A DNA stretch of 62,905 nt from Burkholderiales bacterium (GTDB lineage: Bacteria > Pseudomonadota > Gammaproteobacteria > Burkholderiales > Burkholderiaceae_C). Made by a program: the position numbers and the translations under genes. This document shows, piece after piece, positions 45,296-56,469 of the stretch (positions within the stretch are counted from its first letter, which is position 1; the number at the start of each line of letters is the position of its first letter). The DNA lies in the NCBI GenBank assembly GCA_947464185.1, contig CANHVY010000023.1:1-62905 (forward strand), read 5' to 3'. The notes beneath the pieces are model-generated. The model did no database searches. It was not told the origin of the DNA and was given only the letters and a program-made list of their open reading frames with translations.

Positions 45296-47806
45296 GTGGG
45301 TCTGGCGGTCGGGATCCAGGCCGAAGAACGCCGCGGCCACGAGGCCGGCGTGAACCTGGGCCCGGCCCGCTGGGTCAGCCTCAGGGTCCGCTTCACGGCC
45401 TGGGTGGTGGCCGGCGCGCTGGTGTTCTGTGCCCTGGCCGGGGGCCTGGCCTACCGCCTGGGACATGACAGGGCACTGGCCAGCAGTCGAGCCACCATCG
45501 AAGGCCTGGCCGATGCTGTGGAGAGAACACTGGCCGTGGGCGCCTTTGCGGCGGATCCGGTGCTGCTGTCCGAGGTGGTGGAGGGGCTGGCCCAGAACCC
45601 CCTGGTGGCCACTGCGCAGGTGGTGTCGCCGCAGGGCGCACGGTTGGCTGTCAGCAAGAAGAATGCCGGCGTGTTCGACACCGGCGCGATGTCGGTCGAC
45701 AGGCCGCTGGCCTCGCCCTTCGACCGCAAGGAGCAAGTCGGGTTGCTGCGCATCCAGGGTGATGACGCGCACATCAGAGGCGCCGCGAACCAGCAGGCGC
45801 TGACGCTGGCGGCCTGGATGGCGGGCCAGGTGGTCATCGTGGCCATGATGCTGTACGCGGCAGCACAGAGTCTGGTGTCGCGGCCCATCGTCAGGCTGGC
45901 GCAGCAACTCAAGGCCATTCCTCCCGGCGGCACGGAGCGACTGACGGTGCCCGCCGGGCACGGGAACGATGAAATCGGTGCCCTCATCCAGGGCGCCAAT
46001 GCGCTGCTGCAGGCCACTTCGGCGGCCTTGGAGCGCGAACGCACTGCGCGCGCCGAGATCGAGCTCACCGTGGAGCGGCGCACAGCCGAACTGCGCCTGG
46101 CCAAGGAGCGCGCTGAAGAGGCCAACCGCGCCAAGTCCCAGTTCCTGGCCACGATGAGCCATGAGATCCGCACGCCCATGAACGGCGTTCTGGGCATGAA
46201 CCACCTGCTCATCGGCAGTGCGCTGGACGCGCAGCAGCGCGCCTGGGCCGAGATGCTGCAGAAGTCGGGGCAGCACCTGCTGGGTGTGCTCAACGACATC
46301 CTGGACTTTTCGAAAATCGAGTCCGGGCACCTGGAACTGGAGTCGGTCGACTTCAACCTGGTGGATGTCGTGGAGGAGGCGGCGGTCATGTTCGCCCAGC
46401 CCGCCGCAGCCAAGGGCCTGGCGCTGGCGGTGCACTTCGCGCCGCACGATGCCGCCTGGGCGCTGCGCGGAGATCCTTTCCGCTTGCGCCAGGTGGTGGC
46501 CAACCTGGTGTGCAATGCGGTGAAGTTCACCGACAAGGGCGAAGTGGCGGTGCGCGTGGACCTCCTCGCCCGCACCGAGGGGCAGGCGCACTTCCAGATC
46601 AGCGTCCAGGACACCGGCATCGGCATCGCCCCCGAGGCCCTTGTCAAGGTCTTCGAGCACTTCTCGCAGGCCGATGGCTCGACCACCCGCCGCTTCGGCG
46701 GCACGGGGCTGGGCCTGGCGATCTGCAAGCGCCTGGTGTCCCAGATGGGCGGCCGCATCGATGTCCGCAGCGCGCTTGGTGCCGGCGCGTGCTTCGTCGT
46801 CGACCTGCGATTGCCGCTGTTGCACGCACCGTCTGCGTCGTTGCCGGACCGCGGCGAACCGCGGCAGGCCTTGTCGAACACTCCCAGTGCCGCGCCGGCC
46901 GCTGCGCAAGTCCCCGGCGCGGCGGCCCCGGTGGGCGCTCTTCGTGGCCAGGTGTTGCTGGTGGAGGACAACGCCATCAACCAGATGGTGGGCAAGGCCA
47001 TGCTGGACAAGCTCGGCCTGCAGTGGCGGCTGGCCGGCAGCGGCGCCGAGGCGGTAGCGCTGGTGCAGACCCAGCACTTCGACCTGGTGCTGATGGACTG
47101 TCAGATGCCCGTGATGGACGGCTACGAGGCCACGGCGGCCATCCGCCGCCTGCCGGGCGGGCGGGGCGCCAGCCTGCCGGTCATCGCGTTGACCGCCAAC
47201 GTGCTGCAAGGTGACGAGCAGCTCTGCCGAGCGTCCGGGATGGACGGATTCATCGGTAAACCCTACGCCCTGGCCGACTTGCACGCCGTCCTGGCCATGT
47301 GGCTGCCCGCTGCCTCGACCGCCCCTGCCGGGCTGGCGGCAGCGTCACCGGGCGGGACGCCGGCCGAGTCGGCCCAAGGCCTAGCTCCAGTGCCGGATCC
47401 CGCAAAGGCGCCGACACCGGCTCCCGGCTGGGCGGCGCGGCCCAGCCTGCCAGCAGCCCTCAACCCACGGGCCATCGACGCACTGCGTGCGCTTGAAGAG
47501 CCCGGCAGCCCGCACCTGGTCTCGCAACTGGTGAACGACTTCCTGGCCACTGCCGACGCCGCGCTGGCACGCATCGAGGCGGCGGCGGCGGCGGGCCAAA
47601 CCAAGGTCATGAGCCAGTTCGCCCACGCCCTGAAGTCGAGCGCGGCCACCCTGGGCGCCGAGGCACTGGCTGGCTGCTACCGAGAGATCGAGCGCCGCGG
47701 GCGCGAGGCCAGCACGGTGAATGCTCATGCCCTCATCGAGCGCGCGCGCGCTGAGCAGGGCCGGGCCCTGGCCGAGTTGCGCCAACTGCTGAAGGAGAGT
47801 GCATGA
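45296..47806 (+). CDS. hybrid sensor histidine kinase with receiver and HPt domains
   Basis: 836 residues from a GTG; a GTG at 45350 is also possible. A first transmembrane helix ([20 protein letters not shown]), a periplasmic sensor of about 130 residues and a second helix ([20 protein letters not shown]) precede HAMP and coiled-coil segments. The kinase has H-box [14 protein letters not shown]-box [10 protein letters not shown] and G-box DTGIGI. A receiver ([10 protein letters not shown], phospho-Asp in [11 protein letters not shown]) and a C-terminal HPt domain ([11 protein letters not shown]) complete an internal phosphorelay. The stop overlaps the next start, so the REC-GGDEF-EAL protein is the likely phosphoryl target. 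Confidence 0.93.
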   Translation: MGLAVGIQAEERRGHEAGVNLGPARWVSLRVRFTAWVVAGALVFCALAGGLAYRLGHDRALASSRATIEGLADAVERTLAVGAFAADPVLLSEVVEGLAQNPLVATAQVVSPQGARLAVSKKNAGVFDTGAMSVDRPLASPFDRKEQVGLLRIQGDDAHIRGAANQQALTLAAWMAGQVVIVAMMLYAAAQSLVSRPIVRLAQQLKAIPPGGTERLTVPAGHGNDEIGALIQGANALLQATSAALERERTARAEIELTVERRTAELRLAKERAEEANRAKSQFLATMSHEIRTPMNGVLGMNHLLIGSALDAQQRAWAEMLQKSGQHLLGVLNDILDFSKIESGHLELESVDFNLVDVVEEAAVMFAQPAAAKGLALAVHFAPHDAAWALRGDPFRLRQVVANLVCNAVKFTDKGEVAVRVDLLARTEGQAHFQISVQDTGIGIAPEALVKVFEHFSQADGSTTRRFGGTGLGLAICKRLVSQMGGRIDVRSALGAGACFVVDLRLPLLHAPSASLPDRGEPRQALSNTPSAAPAAAQVPGAAAPVGALRGQVLLVEDNAINQMVGKAMLDKLGLQWRLAGSGAEAVALVQTQHFDLVLMDCQMPVMDGYEATAAIRRLPGGRGASLPVIALTANVLQGDEQLCRASGMDGFIGKPYALADLHAVLAMWLPAASTAPAGLAAASPGGTPAESAQGLAPVPDPAKAPTPAPGWAARPSLPAALNPRAIDALRALEEPGSPHLVSQLVNDFLATADAALARIEAAAAAGQTKVMSQFAHALKSSAATLGAEALAGCYREIERRGREASTVNAHALIERARAEQGRALAELRQLLKESA

Positions 47807-49968
47807 CGGACCCTCGCCGAAGCATCCTGGTGGTGGACGACGACGCAGGTGCCCGTCTGACGATGCGCGCCGCGCTGACCAAGGCCGGTTACGAAGTTCG
47901 CACGGCCAACGGGGGCGAGGATGCGCTGCGGCAGTTCCGCGCCACGCCGAGCGACATGGTGATGCTCGACGTCGAGATGCCCGATCGGGGCGGCCATGAG
48001 GTCTGCGCCATCCTGCGCTCCGAGGTCGGATCCTTGCTGCCGATCGTCATGGTCACCGGCATGGACGACATCGCCTCGGTGGAGGCCGCCTACGAGCATG
48101 GGGCCACCGACTTCATCGCCAAGCCCGTCAACTGGGCGTTGCTGGGCCACCGCGTGCGCTACCTCTTCCGCAGCCACCAGGCTCTGGTGGCCCTGCGCGC
48201 CGAGCAGGATGGCAGCGCGGCGGTACTCGGCGCCATTCCGGACCTGCTGTTCGAACTGGACCTGCAGGGGCGCTGTCTGGACTACCGCCCGCCACGGTCG
48301 ACCGGGATGCCGATGCCGCCGCAGTTGCCCATCGGCGCGACCGTGCACGACACCCTGTCCCCGGCGGCGGCCCAGGTCATCCTGAAAGCCCTGCAGGCGG
48401 CCTTGGAACATGGGTTCAGCAGCGGGCACCAGTTTGAACTGCTGCTGCCCGAAGGCGTGCAGTGGTATGAACTGTCCGTGTCGCGAAAGGCGATGCAGGC
48501 GCCGAACAAGCCCAGTTTCATCGTCCTGTCGCGCAACGTCACCGAGCGCAAGCGCGCCGAGATCCAGATTGCGAGCATGGCCTACTTCGACAGCCTGACC
48601 GGCCTGCCGAACCGGCAGTCCTTTCTGGCCCGTGTGGAACGGGAACTTCACCGCGCAGCCCGCAAGCAGCGTCGCCTGGCCGTGCTGTTCATGGACCTGG
48701 ACGGCTTCAAGAACGTCAATGACACGATGGGACACGCCAGCGGCGATCTGCTGCTGCAGCAGGCAGCGCAGCGCCTGCGCGACGCGCTGCGCCCCTCGGA
48801 CGTGCTCTCACGCACGCCGGTGCCGGCCGAACCCGGCGGGCCACCAGCCAGCGCCGCCAGCCACCCTGGCGTCGAGATCGCCCGACTGGGGGGCGATGAG
48901 TTCACGGCGCTGCTGCTGGACATCGAACGGCCCGAAGATGCGATGACCGTGGCCCGTCGCATTCGGCAGATCATCGGCCAGCCCCTGCTGCTGCAAGGGC
49001 GCGAGGTGCGGGTGTCTGCCAGCGTCGGCATTGCGCTGTATCCGGAGGACGGGGAGGACAGCGCCTCGCTGCTCAAGCACGCCGACACGGCCATGTACCA
49101 CGCCAAGAGCCTGGGGCGCGACAACGTGCAGATGTACCGCACGGCGCTGACCGATCAGATCCGGCAGCGCATGGATCTCGTCGTCTTCCTGCACAGGGCA
49201 CTCGACAACGAGGAGTTCCATCTGGTGTACCAGCCCCAGATCGACGTTGGTTCGGGGCGTATCCAGGCCGTCGAAGCCCTGCTGCGGTGGACCCACCCCG
49301 TGCGCGGCCCGGTGCCGCCGGCAGAGTTCATCCCCCTGGCCGAGGAGCACGGGCTCATCAAGCGCATCGGCCTGTGGGTGCTGCGCACGGCCTGCGCCCA
49401 GGCCGCCCGCTGGAACGCGGAGGGCCTGGGGCTGAAGATGGCCGTCAACCTCTCGCCGTTGCAGTTCGGCGACGGGCATTTGCCGCACAGCGTGATCGAT
49501 GCCCTGGCGCAGACCGGGCTGGCGCCGCAGCATCTGGAGCTGGAGGTCACCGAAGGCGCGCTGATCACCGACTCGGCGGCCACGCGCGCCGAACTGCAGG
49601 CCCTGCGGGACCATGGGGTCCATACTGCACTGGACGATTTCGGCACCGGCTACTCGTCCCTGGCCTACCTCACGCGCATGCCCATCAGCACCATCAAGAT
49701 CGACAGGTGCTTCGTGGCCGGGTTGTTGGACGGTGGCCAGAGCCAGGCCATCATCCGCGCCGTCCTGGCCATGGCCCACAGTCTGGGCATGTACGTCACG
49801 GCCGAAGGGGTGGAGACCGCGGAGCAGGCGGCGGCGTTGACGGCCATGGGCTGCGACGGTCTGCAAGGAACCTACTTTTGCGAGCCTGCGGCAGCGCGGG
49901 ACATCCCCGCCTTGATGGCGGCAAGCCCGCCGCCGCACCGTGCCGGCCTGGTTCCCCGGACCACTTGA
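47803..49968 (+). CDS. response regulator with GGDEF and EAL domains
   Basis: 721 residues starting in a 4-bp overlap with the kinase gene. An N-terminal receiver ([15 protein letters not shown], phospho-Asp in MLDVEMPD, Lys in AKPV) is followed by a PAS-like linker (about 140-245). A GGDEF domain with intact RLGGDEF and an EAL domain with [20 protein letters not shown] and KIDRCF complete it. Both catalytic motifs look intact, so it may make or break c-di-GMP, depending on phosphorylation. Confidence 0.93.
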   Translation: MTDPRRSILVVDDDAGARLTMRAALTKAGYEVRTANGGEDALRQFRATPSDMVMLDVEMPDRGGHEVCAILRSEVGSLLPIVMVTGMDDIASVEAAYEHGATDFIAKPVNWALLGHRVRYLFRSHQALVALRAEQDGSAAVLGAIPDLLFELDLQGRCLDYRPPRSTGMPMPPQLPIGATVHDTLSPAAAQVILKALQAALEHGFSSGHQFELLLPEGVQWYELSVSRKAMQAPNKPSFIVLSRNVTERKRAEIQIASMAYFDSLTGLPNRQSFLARVERELHRAARKQRRLAVLFMDLDGFKNVNDTMGHASGDLLLQQAAQRLRDALRPSDVLSRTPVPAEPGGPPASAASHPGVEIARLGGDEFTALLLDIERPEDAMTVARRIRQIIGQPLLLQGREVRVSASVGIALYPEDGEDSASLLKHADTAMYHAKSLGRDNVQMYRTALTDQIRQRMDLVVFLHRALDNEEFHLVYQPQIDVGSGRIQAVEALLRWTHPVRGPVPPAEFIPLAEEHGLIKRIGLWVLRTACAQAARWNAEGLGLKMAVNLSPLQFGDGHLPHSVIDALAQTGLAPQHLELEVTEGALITDSAATRAELQALRDHGVHTALDDFGTGYSSLAYLTRMPISTIKIDRCFVAGLLDGGQSQAIIRAVLAMAHSLGMYVTAEGVETAEQAAALTAMGCDGLQGTYFCEPAAARDIPALMAASPPPHRAGLVPRTT

Positions 49969-50078
49969 AGTCCCTGGGCCATCGACCGGCAGCCCGCGAC
50001 CCCACGACCACTCTTCGCAAGGCCACTCCCTTCCGGCGCAGCTTCACCGGCGCGCCGCGCAGCCTGTGGAACTCCCGG

Positions 50079-52292
50079 TCAAGCCCCAGGCCCTGACACC
50101 GGTCGCGGCGGCGCCCCAGGCTTTCGGGCCGCCACCACATGCCGCAGCACCATCGGCACCGCCAGCGCGCAGCCGATCAAGGTGGGCGTCAGCCCGGGGG
50201 CGATCATCAGCAGCGCGGCGGCGCCGCACAGCAGTTGCTCGCCGCGCGTCATCTCCACCAGGAAGAACTTCGACAGCGCCGCGGCCAGCAGCGTGATGCC
50301 CAGGATGCATCCTATGAAGGTGACGGCGAAGTCGTACGGCGTGAAGCCCTTGGCCACGATCAGCAGGCTGGGCGAGAACACGAACACGAAGGGCACCAGC
50401 ACCTTGGCCATGCCCAGGCGGAAGGCGGTGTTGCCGGTCTTGAAGGGGTCGCTGCCGGCCATGCCGGCGGCCGCGTAGGCGGCCAGCGCCACGGGTGGCG
50501 TGATGTCGGCCAGCACCCCGTAGTAGAAGACGAAGAAGTGCGCCACCAGCGGCTCCACGCCCAGCAGGGTGAGGGTGGGGGCGGCCACCGTGACCATGAT
50601 GATGTAGTTGGCCGTGGTGGGGATGCCGCAGCCCAGCAGGATGCACACCACGCCCGTCATGATCAGGGCCACCAGCAGCGTCAGCGTCTTGGGGTCGGCC
50701 AGCGAGGCCGGGATCAGCGTGCCCACCCCGCCCGCCACGGCCTGCGCCGCGCCGGTGATGATGGTGCTGAGCTTGAAGCCCACGCCCGTGAGCGTGACCA
50801 CGCCGATGACGATGCCCACCGTGGCCGCGGCCGCACCCACGGCCAGTGCGTACTTGGCGCCCGTGCCCAGGCTCTCCACCAACACCGGCAGGCCGATGCG
50901 GCCTTGCACCTTCAGCGCCTTGAGCAGGAAGGGCGTGGCCACCGCGCCCACGGCGAAGATCGCCAGCTTGATTTCCTGGCTCTCAAATCCGCCGAAGACG
51001 ATGAGCAGCAGCAGCGCGTGCAGCCCCGCCAGCAGGCCCCAGTGCCGGGCTGTGTTGCCGCCCACGCGCGTCGTCAGGCCCACGATGGCGCAGGAGGTGA
51101 TGCCGGTGAAGGCCGCCAGGTAAGGCGTGCGGCCCGACACCAGGATGAAGACCAGCAGCACCAGCGGGATCAGCGTCGGCCAGCGCTGCGCGAAAGACTC
51201 GCGCAGGCGCGGCATCTCTTCGGGCGTCAGGCCCCGCAGGCCATAGCGCTTGGCTTCGAAGTGCACCTGCATGAACACGCCGAAGAAGTGCATGAAGGCC
51301 GGCACCGCCGCCGCCGCGATGATCGTCTGGTACGGCACCGACAGGAACTCGATCATCAGGAAGGCTGCGGCCCCGAGCACTGGGGGCGTGATCTGCCCGC
51401 CCGTGGACGCGGCGGCTTCCACCGCGCCAGCGAACTCGCGCTTGTAGCCCACGCGGATCATGGCCGGGATGGTGAGCGATCCGACCGTCACCGCGTTGGC
51501 CACCGACGAGCCCGACAGCATGCCGAACATGGCCGAGCCGAACACGCTGACCTTGGCCGGCCCGCCGGCATAGCGCCCGGCCACGGCCGAAGCCACGTCC
51601 AGGAACAGCTGCCCCAGGCCGATGCGCGTGGCCAGCACGCCGAACAGCACGAAGTGGAAGACGTAGGTGGCCACCACCCCCACCGCCACGCCGTAGATGC
51701 CCTGGCTGGTGAGGTACTGGTGGCTGATGAGCTGGCCCCAGCTCGATCCCGCGTGCTTGAGCAGGCCCGGAAAGGCCGGGCCGAACAGTGCATACAGCAT
51801 GAAGACGATGGCGATGACGGGCAGCGGCCAGCCCATGCTGCGCCGTGTGGCCTCCAGCAGCGCCACGATCAGCACCGTGCCCATCACCACGTCCAGCGGC
51901 AGCGGGTTGCCCACGCGGAACATCAGGTCGTGGAAGATCCACGGTATGTACAGCACCGAGGCCGCCACGGCCACGGCCAGCACCCAGTCGAACCAGGGCA
52001 GGCCCCCGGGGGTCCAGAGGCTCGAAGGCTGCGCCTTGCTCAGCAGTGCCTGGCGGTGCGGAAACACCAGGAAGATCAGCCCCAGCACCAGGGCCAGGTG
52101 CACGCCGCGGTGGGTGATCTCCTGCAGCAGCCCGAAGCCGGCCGTGTAGTAATGGAACAGCGACAGCGCGATCAGCAGCCCGCCCACCAGCGTGGTGGCC
52201 GCCACCCCCAAGGGCCGGAAACGCATTTCCGGGTCGAACTTCTGCTCCAGCTCCTGGAGTTGCTTGTCGTCAGGCAGGGCGGTGGTGGTCAT
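50079..52292 (-). CDS. TRAP transporter permease, fused small and large subunits (TAXI type)
   Basis: 737 residues from the ATG at 52292; the frame extends to 52343 without support. Many hydrophobic helices; the fused DctQM arrangement is shown by an early four-helix part, then the long DctM part (MFGMLSGSSVANAVTVGSLT, ASTGGQITPPVLGAAAFLMI). GCGIPTTANYIIMVTVAAPT and YGVLADITPPVALAAYAAAG are further family marks. It imports organic acids using an ion gradient. The gene follows its binding protein after 65 bp. Confidence 0.93.
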   Translation of the reverse strand: MTTTALPDDKQLQELEQKFDPEMRFRPLGVAATTLVGGLLIALSLFHYYTAGFGLLQEITHRGVHLALVLGLIFLVFPHRQALLSKAQPSSLWTPGGLPWFDWVLAVAVAASVLYIPWIFHDLMFRVGNPLPLDVVMGTVLIVALLEATRRSMGWPLPVIAIVFMLYALFGPAFPGLLKHAGSSWGQLISHQYLTSQGIYGVAVGVVATYVFHFVLFGVLATRIGLGQLFLDVASAVAGRYAGGPAKVSVFGSAMFGMLSGSSVANAVTVGSLTIPAMIRVGYKREFAGAVEAAASTGGQITPPVLGAAAFLMIEFLSVPYQTIIAAAAVPAFMHFFGVFMQVHFEAKRYGLRGLTPEEMPRLRESFAQRWPTLIPLVLLVFILVSGRTPYLAAFTGITSCAIVGLTTRVGGNTARHWGLLAGLHALLLLIVFGGFESQEIKLAIFAVGAVATPFLLKALKVQGRIGLPVLVESLGTGAKYALAVGAAAATVGIVIGVVTLTGVGFKLSTIITGAAQAVAGGVGTLIPASLADPKTLTLLVALIMTGVVCILLGCGIPTTANYIIMVTVAAPTLTLLGVEPLVAHFFVFYYGVLADITPPVALAAYAAAGMAGSDPFKTGNTAFRLGMAKVLVPFVFVFSPSLLIVAKGFTPYDFAVTFIGCILGITLLAAALSKFFLVEMTRGEQLLCGAAALLMIAPGLTPTLIGCALAVPMVLRHVVAARKPGAPPRPVSGPGA

Positions 52293-52356
52293 GGGGATCT
52301 CGAAAAAGCAAACGGGCGGCCCAGGGACCGCCCGTGGTCTCACGCCCGCAAGGGGC

Positions 52357-53313
52357 TCACTTCAGCAGGCCAGCTTCCCGGTAGAAGCGCACTGCGCCCG
52401 GGTGGAAGGGGATGCCTGCGCCCTGCACCGCGTTCTCCTTGGTGATGAACTTGCCCTTGGCATGGCCGGCACCCATGGCCTTCTGGCCGTCGGCCGAGTA
52501 CAGCGCCTTGACGATCTCGTACACCAGGTTGGCGTCCACCTTGTCGCTGGTCACCCACTGCGCGCCCACGGCCAGCGTCCTCACCGCGGCCACGCCCTTG
52601 TAGGTGTCGGCCGGGATGGTGTCGGGCGCAAAGAAGCTTGAGCTTCTGCGGATGGCGTCGGCCTGCGGGCCGTCGATGGCCACCAACTCGATGCCGGCGC
52701 CGGCGGAGGCCAGCTCGGAGATCGCGCCCGCGGGCCAGCCGCCCGTGAAGAAGAAGGCGTCGAGCGAGCCATCCTTGAGCTTGTCGCCGGCCTGGTTGGG
52801 CTTGATGTACTCGGGACGCAGGTCCGAGTCCTTCAGGCCGTAGGCGGCCAGGATGCTGCGGGCGTTGATCAGCGTGCCCGAGCCGGGCTCGTCCAGGGCC
52901 ACGCGCTTGCCCTTCAGGTCGGCCACGGTCTTGATTCCCGCACCCTTGCGCGCGACGATGTGCACGCTCTCGGGGTACAGGTTGGCGATCAGGCGCAGGC
53001 CTGCCACGGGCGGGCGGCCCTCCCACACGCCGGTGCCGGTATGGGCCCAGGTGGCCACGTCGGCCTGCGAGAAGCCGGATTCCAGCTGACCCGCGGCCAC
53101 GGCGTTGACGTTGGCCACCGAACCGGCGCTGGCCTGGGCGGTGGAGGCGATCTTGCCGGGCTGGCTGACCGTGTTGGCGATCATGCCGCCGACCGGGAAG
53201 TAGGTGCCGGCGGTGCCGCCGGTGCCGATGCGGAAGAACTGTTGGGCCTGGGCGTCAGTGCCGGCAAGGGCCAGGGCGGTGGCGGCCAGAACGAGGCGGC
53301 GTGTGAACTTCAT
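52357..53313 (-). CDS. TAXI-family TRAP solute-binding protein
   Basis: 318 residues from the ATG at 53313, with AGGAG upstream. Signal peptide LVLAATALALAGTDAQAQ; TAXI marks FRIGTGGTAGTYFPVGGMIA, ASAGSVANVNAVAAGQLESG and DLKGKRVALDEPGSGT. It delivers a carboxylate (glutamate or a 2-oxoacid in known cases) to the fused permease downstream. Confidence 0.93.
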   Translation of the reverse strand: MKFTRRLVLAATALALAGTDAQAQQFFRIGTGGTAGTYFPVGGMIANTVSQPGKIASTAQASAGSVANVNAVAAGQLESGFSQADVATWAHTGTGVWEGRPPVAGLRLIANLYPESVHIVARKGAGIKTVADLKGKRVALDEPGSGTLINARSILAAYGLKDSDLRPEYIKPNQAGDKLKDGSLDAFFFTGGWPAGAISELASAGAGIELVAIDGPQADAIRRSSSFFAPDTIPADTYKGVAAVRTLAVGAQWVTSDKVDANLVYEIVKALYSADGQKAMGAGHAKGKFITKENAVQGAGIPFHPGAVRFYREAGLLK

Positions 53314-53357
53314 GAGACGTTGCTCCTGGACAGAAGGGGAAAACCCGTGATCTTGCA

Positions 53358-54695
53358 TCAGCTGGCGTCCGCTTGAGGGCCAAGGAAACCCGCAGGGCGC
53401 AGTAGCCAGCGCCAGGCCGGCACCACCTCGACAGGCCCGGCACCGGTGTCGATCCGTTCGTCGTCATCCAGTGTGACGACGGTGCCACGGGCTATGCCAC
53501 GTTCTTTCATGCCAGCAGCCAGCGCGCGCAACTCGCGTTCTCGGGTCGCGGGATCGCGCAGGCTCTCACAGGCCTGGATGAGGGCCGGTGGTTCATCAGG
53601 CGATCGTGCGATGAAGTCCACTTCGTAGCCGGCCTCGGTTCGCAGGTAGTGGGTCTCGAAGCTGCGGCGTCGCAGGTCCAGCAGCACCAGCGTTTCCAGC
53701 AGGCGGCCACGGTCGGCGTCCGGCCCGGGGCGGAAGGCCTGTGCCAGGCCGGTGTCGATGGGGTACATCTTGCGGGGGTTCACCTGGCGCTGGCGCTGCG
53801 AGCGGCTGTCAATCGCCACGCCCTGCACCAGGTAGGCGTCTTCCAGATGGGCCAGCATTTCGTGCAGCGCGTTCTTTCCGCAGGCCAGGCCCTGCGACTG
53901 CAGGTCGTTGTGAAAGCGATTGACGCTGAAGGCGGTAGCCGGGCCGCTGAGCAGGCGCCGGATCAGGTAGCGCAGCGCGGAGACGTTGCCCACGCCGTGG
54001 CGTTCAACCACATCGCGCAGGATCACCACATCCACATACTCCTGCAAGATGGCGACGCGTTGGTGAGCGGCCAGCCCTTGCACCTCCGGGAAGCCGCCGG
54101 CCTCCAGGTAGGCGCGCAGCTCATGCGACAACCTGGCCCGCCGCGCACTGCCAGCTGCTTCGGCCGGCGTGTCGTCCAGGGCGCGGTGCCGCAGGGCCTC
54201 GCGGAAGCTGAAGGGAAAGATCTCGGTGGCCAGCGAACGCCCGCGCAACGTGGTGGCGATCTCACGGCTGAGCATCTTGGCCGACGACCCCGTCAGCATG
54301 ATCTGCACGTTCTCGGTGTCCAGCATGCGGCGGATGAAGGATTCCCAGCCCGGCACGTTCTGGATTTCGTCGAAGAAAAAGTGGCAGCGCTGCGCCTTGT
54401 TCTCCGGAAAAAGCCGGAAGAAGGTCTCCGGCAGGTGATGCAGGTCGCTGGCGCGCAGCGGTTGCAGACGCTCGTCGTCGAAATTGACATGCAGCAGCCG
54501 GGTCTTGGGCACGCCTGCGGCCAGCAGGTCGCCCATGGCCTGCGCCATGCGCCAGCTCTTGCCCGAGCGGCGCATGCCGATCAGGACATCTATCTTGCCC
54601 TGCAGCCCGGCGGGCGAGACCTCGCGCCGCGTCGCCGCCGGCAGCGGGCGCTCCTGAAAGTCTCCGATCAGGGCGGGAGCAAGGGTTTCGAGCAA
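53358..54695 (-). CDS. AAA ATPase with DUF4143 domain
   Basis: 445 residues. Walker A region LIGMRRSGKSWRMAQ; Walker B FFFDEIQNVPGWE; sensor LTGSSAKMLSREIATTLRGR; then a C-terminal DUF4143 domain with nuclease-like residues (YEVDFIARS). The family is widespread, found singly and near mobile DNA, and its role is not known. The 131 bp between it and ubiA hold AATTAATGTCTTCCG and AGACAATT copies at 54711-54718 and 54748-54755, which may be its operator. Confidence 0.85.
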   Translation of the reverse strand: MLETLAPALIGDFQERPLPAATRREVSPAGLQGKIDVLIGMRRSGKSWRMAQAMGDLLAAGVPKTRLLHVNFDDERLQPLRASDLHHLPETFFRLFPENKAQRCHFFFDEIQNVPGWESFIRRMLDTENVQIMLTGSSAKMLSREIATTLRGRSLATEIFPFSFREALRHRALDDTPAEAAGSARRARLSHELRAYLEAGGFPEVQGLAAHQRVAILQEYVDVVILRDVVERHGVGNVSALRYLIRRLLSGPATAFSVNRFHNDLQSQGLACGKNALHEMLAHLEDAYLVQGVAIDSRSQRQRQVNPRKMYPIDTGLAQAFRPGPDADRGRLLETLVLLDLRRRSFETHYLRTEAGYEVDFIARSPDEPPALIQACESLRDPATRERELRALAAGMKERGIARGTVVTLDDDERIDTGAGPVEVVPAWRWLLRPAGFLGPQADAS

Positions 54696-54826
54696 TTAAT
54701 GTCTTCCGAAAAGAGACAATTATTCAACAAAGCATCTCTCAATGAAAGACAATTCGAACGAGGCTTCCCTGGAGCGCAGCTCTGCGACCGCTGACTGCTC
54801 GGACGAGACCCGGTCGCCCCAGGCCC

Positions 54827-55738
54827 TCAGCGCAGCCCCAGGTCCAGCGCCACCCCGAAGAACACCGCAAACCCCAGCCAGTGGTTGAGTCGAAAGGCCT
54901 TGAAGCAGCCGTCGCGCGTGCGGGTGCGGATCAGGGCGTAGTGCCAGCCCGCCTGCACAGCGGCTGCGGCGATGCCCAGCAGGAACACCGTGCCCAGCCC
55001 GAGGGCGCGCCCCAGGATCGCCCAACTCAGCAGGTAGGCGGCGTAGAAGCCCATCACGGCAGCGACGTCCCAGCGTCCCAGCGTGATGGCCGAGGTCTTC
55101 ATGCCGATCTTCAGGTCGTCGTCGCGGTCCACCATGGCGTACTCGGTGTCGTAGGCCAGCACCCAGAACAGGTTGGAGGCCAGCAGCGTCCAGGCCTGCC
55201 AGGGCACAGCGGCGTTCACCGCCGCCAGGCTCCAGGCGGTGCCGCCTTGCGCCGCCGAGAAGGCCATCGGAATGCCGAAGCTGAAGGCCACGCCCAGCAC
55301 CGCCTGCGGCATCGAGACCACGCGCTTGGCGTAGGGGTAGGCCAGGGTGACCGCCAGGGCGGCCACGGACAGCAGGATGGTCGGCGGGTTGGTGGTGAGC
55401 ACCAAGGCGAAGGCGGCCAGCGCCAGCATGGCGCCCACGGCCAGCGCCTCCTTCACCGACACCGCGCCCGAGGTCACCGGGCGTTGGGCCGTGCGCTTGA
55501 CGTGGCGGTCGAACTCCCGGTCGGCCACATCGTTGACGCAGCAGCCGGCGCTGCGCATCAGGACGGTGCCCAGCACGAACACCGCCGTCAGGTGCCAGCC
55601 TGGAAAGCCATCCGCCGCGATCCACAGCGCCGACAGCGAGGGCCACAGCAGCAGCAGCCAGCCCGCCGGGCGGTCCCAGCGGATGAGGTTGAGGTAGAGC
55701 GAGAAGCGCCCACGCAGGGGCATGTGGCGGGACATCAC
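54827..55738 (-). CDS. ubiA: 4-hydroxybenzoate octaprenyltransferase
   Basis: 303 residues with about nine membrane helices. The two Asp-rich motifs are [15 protein letters not shown] and [13 protein letters not shown], which bind the Mg-diphosphate of the prenyl donor. It makes 3-octaprenyl-4-hydroxybenzoate for ubiquinone. The first ATG (55738) overlaps the stop of the upstream vapC gene by 4 bp; later in-frame ATGs at 55735 and 55723 are alternatives. Confidence 0.95.
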   Translation of the reverse strand: MMSRHMPLRGRFSLYLNLIRWDRPAGWLLLLWPSLSALWIAADGFPGWHLTAVFVLGTVLMRSAGCCVNDVADREFDRHVKRTAQRPVTSGAVSVKEALAVGAMLALAAFALVLTTNPPTILLSVAALAVTLAYPYAKRVVSMPQAVLGVAFSFGIPMAFSAAQGGTAWSLAAVNAAVPWQAWTLLASNLFWVLAYDTEYAMVDRDDDLKIGMKTSAITLGRWDVAAVMGFYAAYLLSWAILGRALGLGTVFLLGIAAAAVQAGWHYALIRTRTRDGCFKAFRLNHWLGFAVFFGVALDLGLR

Positions 55739-56223
55739 AGCACCAGCAGGTGTTCAGGTGTTGCGCCGCGCACGCTGCTCAGCGCCACGGCGCGGTCGAA
55801 CGTAACCAGGCGCCCGCCGTGGCGCACGGCCAGGGCCAGCAGGTACAGGTCGTTCACTTGCTGGTGGCCCTGCACCCGTGAGAAATCCACCAGGGTGTCG
55901 TCGCGCAGCGAGACGTCATCGGGCCAGAAGGCGTGGTCCAGGCTTGCGCAGGCCTGCAGCAGGCGCTGGCGCACCTGCTGCATCGGTAGGCCCCCGCCGC
56001 GGCTGTAGCTGGGCATGGCCATGATGCGGATGACGCCGTTCTCCACCAGCGGGCAGGTGGCGATGCGCGCCTCAGGGGACTCGATGAAGGCATTGGCTTC
56101 TTCCGAAAACTGGTGCGCATCGTCCAGCAGGGCGATCCAGATGTTGACGTCCAGCAAGGAGCGGGGTGGCGCCCAGGGCCTGGATGGCGCCGGTTCGCGC
56201 ACTTCGACCAGGGCCTGGCTCAC
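55735..56223 (-). CDS. vapC: VapC-family PIN-domain toxin
   Basis: 162 residues from a GTG at 56223 that overlaps the antitoxin stop (GTGA); the open frame extends to 56250. PIN-domain acidic residues are visible: first Asp in [15 protein letters not shown], Glu in LVENGVIRI, Asp in [13 protein letters not shown] and Asp in LVTFDRAV. These proteins are Mg-dependent RNases that cut tRNA or rRNA unless bound by VapB. The stop overlaps ubiA, an unusual partner. Confidence 0.88.
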   Translation of the reverse strand: MSQALVEVREPAPSRPWAPPRSLLDVNIWIALLDDAHQFSEEANAFIESPEARIATCPLVENGVIRIMAMPSYSRGGGLPMQQVRQRLLQACASLDHAFWPDDVSLRDDTLVDFSRVQGHQQVNDLYLLALAVRHGGRLVTFDRAVALSSVRGATPEHLLVL

Positions 56224-56465
56224 ACACCCTCGCGCTCCATCAGGGCGCATATGTGCTCGGCGGTGACGGTCTCGTCGCGCCTGGGCAGCAAGGCAAAGCG
56301 CCCGCGCAAAGGCGCGTCAGCGCTTCGCGCTGTGGGGCCGGCCGGTGCACTGGCCCCGCGCCGCACAAGTTCCGACACGGCCTCACCCAGCGAGATCTGC
56401 TGGCGCCGTGCCAGCGTCTGCGCCGCGATGAGCGCGTCGTCAGCAAGGTTGAGGGTGGTGCGCAC
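56220..56465 (-). CDS. vapB: VapB-family ribbon-helix-helix antitoxin
   Basis: 81 residues from a GTG at 56465. The N-terminal DNA-binding part reads RTTLNLADDALIAAQTLARR, typical of ribbon-helix-helix antitoxins. The C-terminal part (GRFALLPRRDETVTAEHICA) would wrap around VapC. Direct repeats just upstream probably serve as its operator. No strong ribosome site precedes the GTG. Confidence 0.85.
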   Translation of the reverse strand: MRTTLNLADDALIAAQTLARRQQISLGEAVSELVRRGASAPAGPTARSADAPLRGRFALLPRRDETVTAEHICALMEREGV

Positions 56466-56469
56466 GCTT

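Noticed and set aside
50139..52445. 768-codon plus-strand frame opposite the TRAP permease, and a similar 686-codon minus frame at 45224-47284
   Set aside because: Composition is typical of antisense shadows (His/Arg/Gln repeats, no motifs); the opposite strands encode well-recognised proteins.
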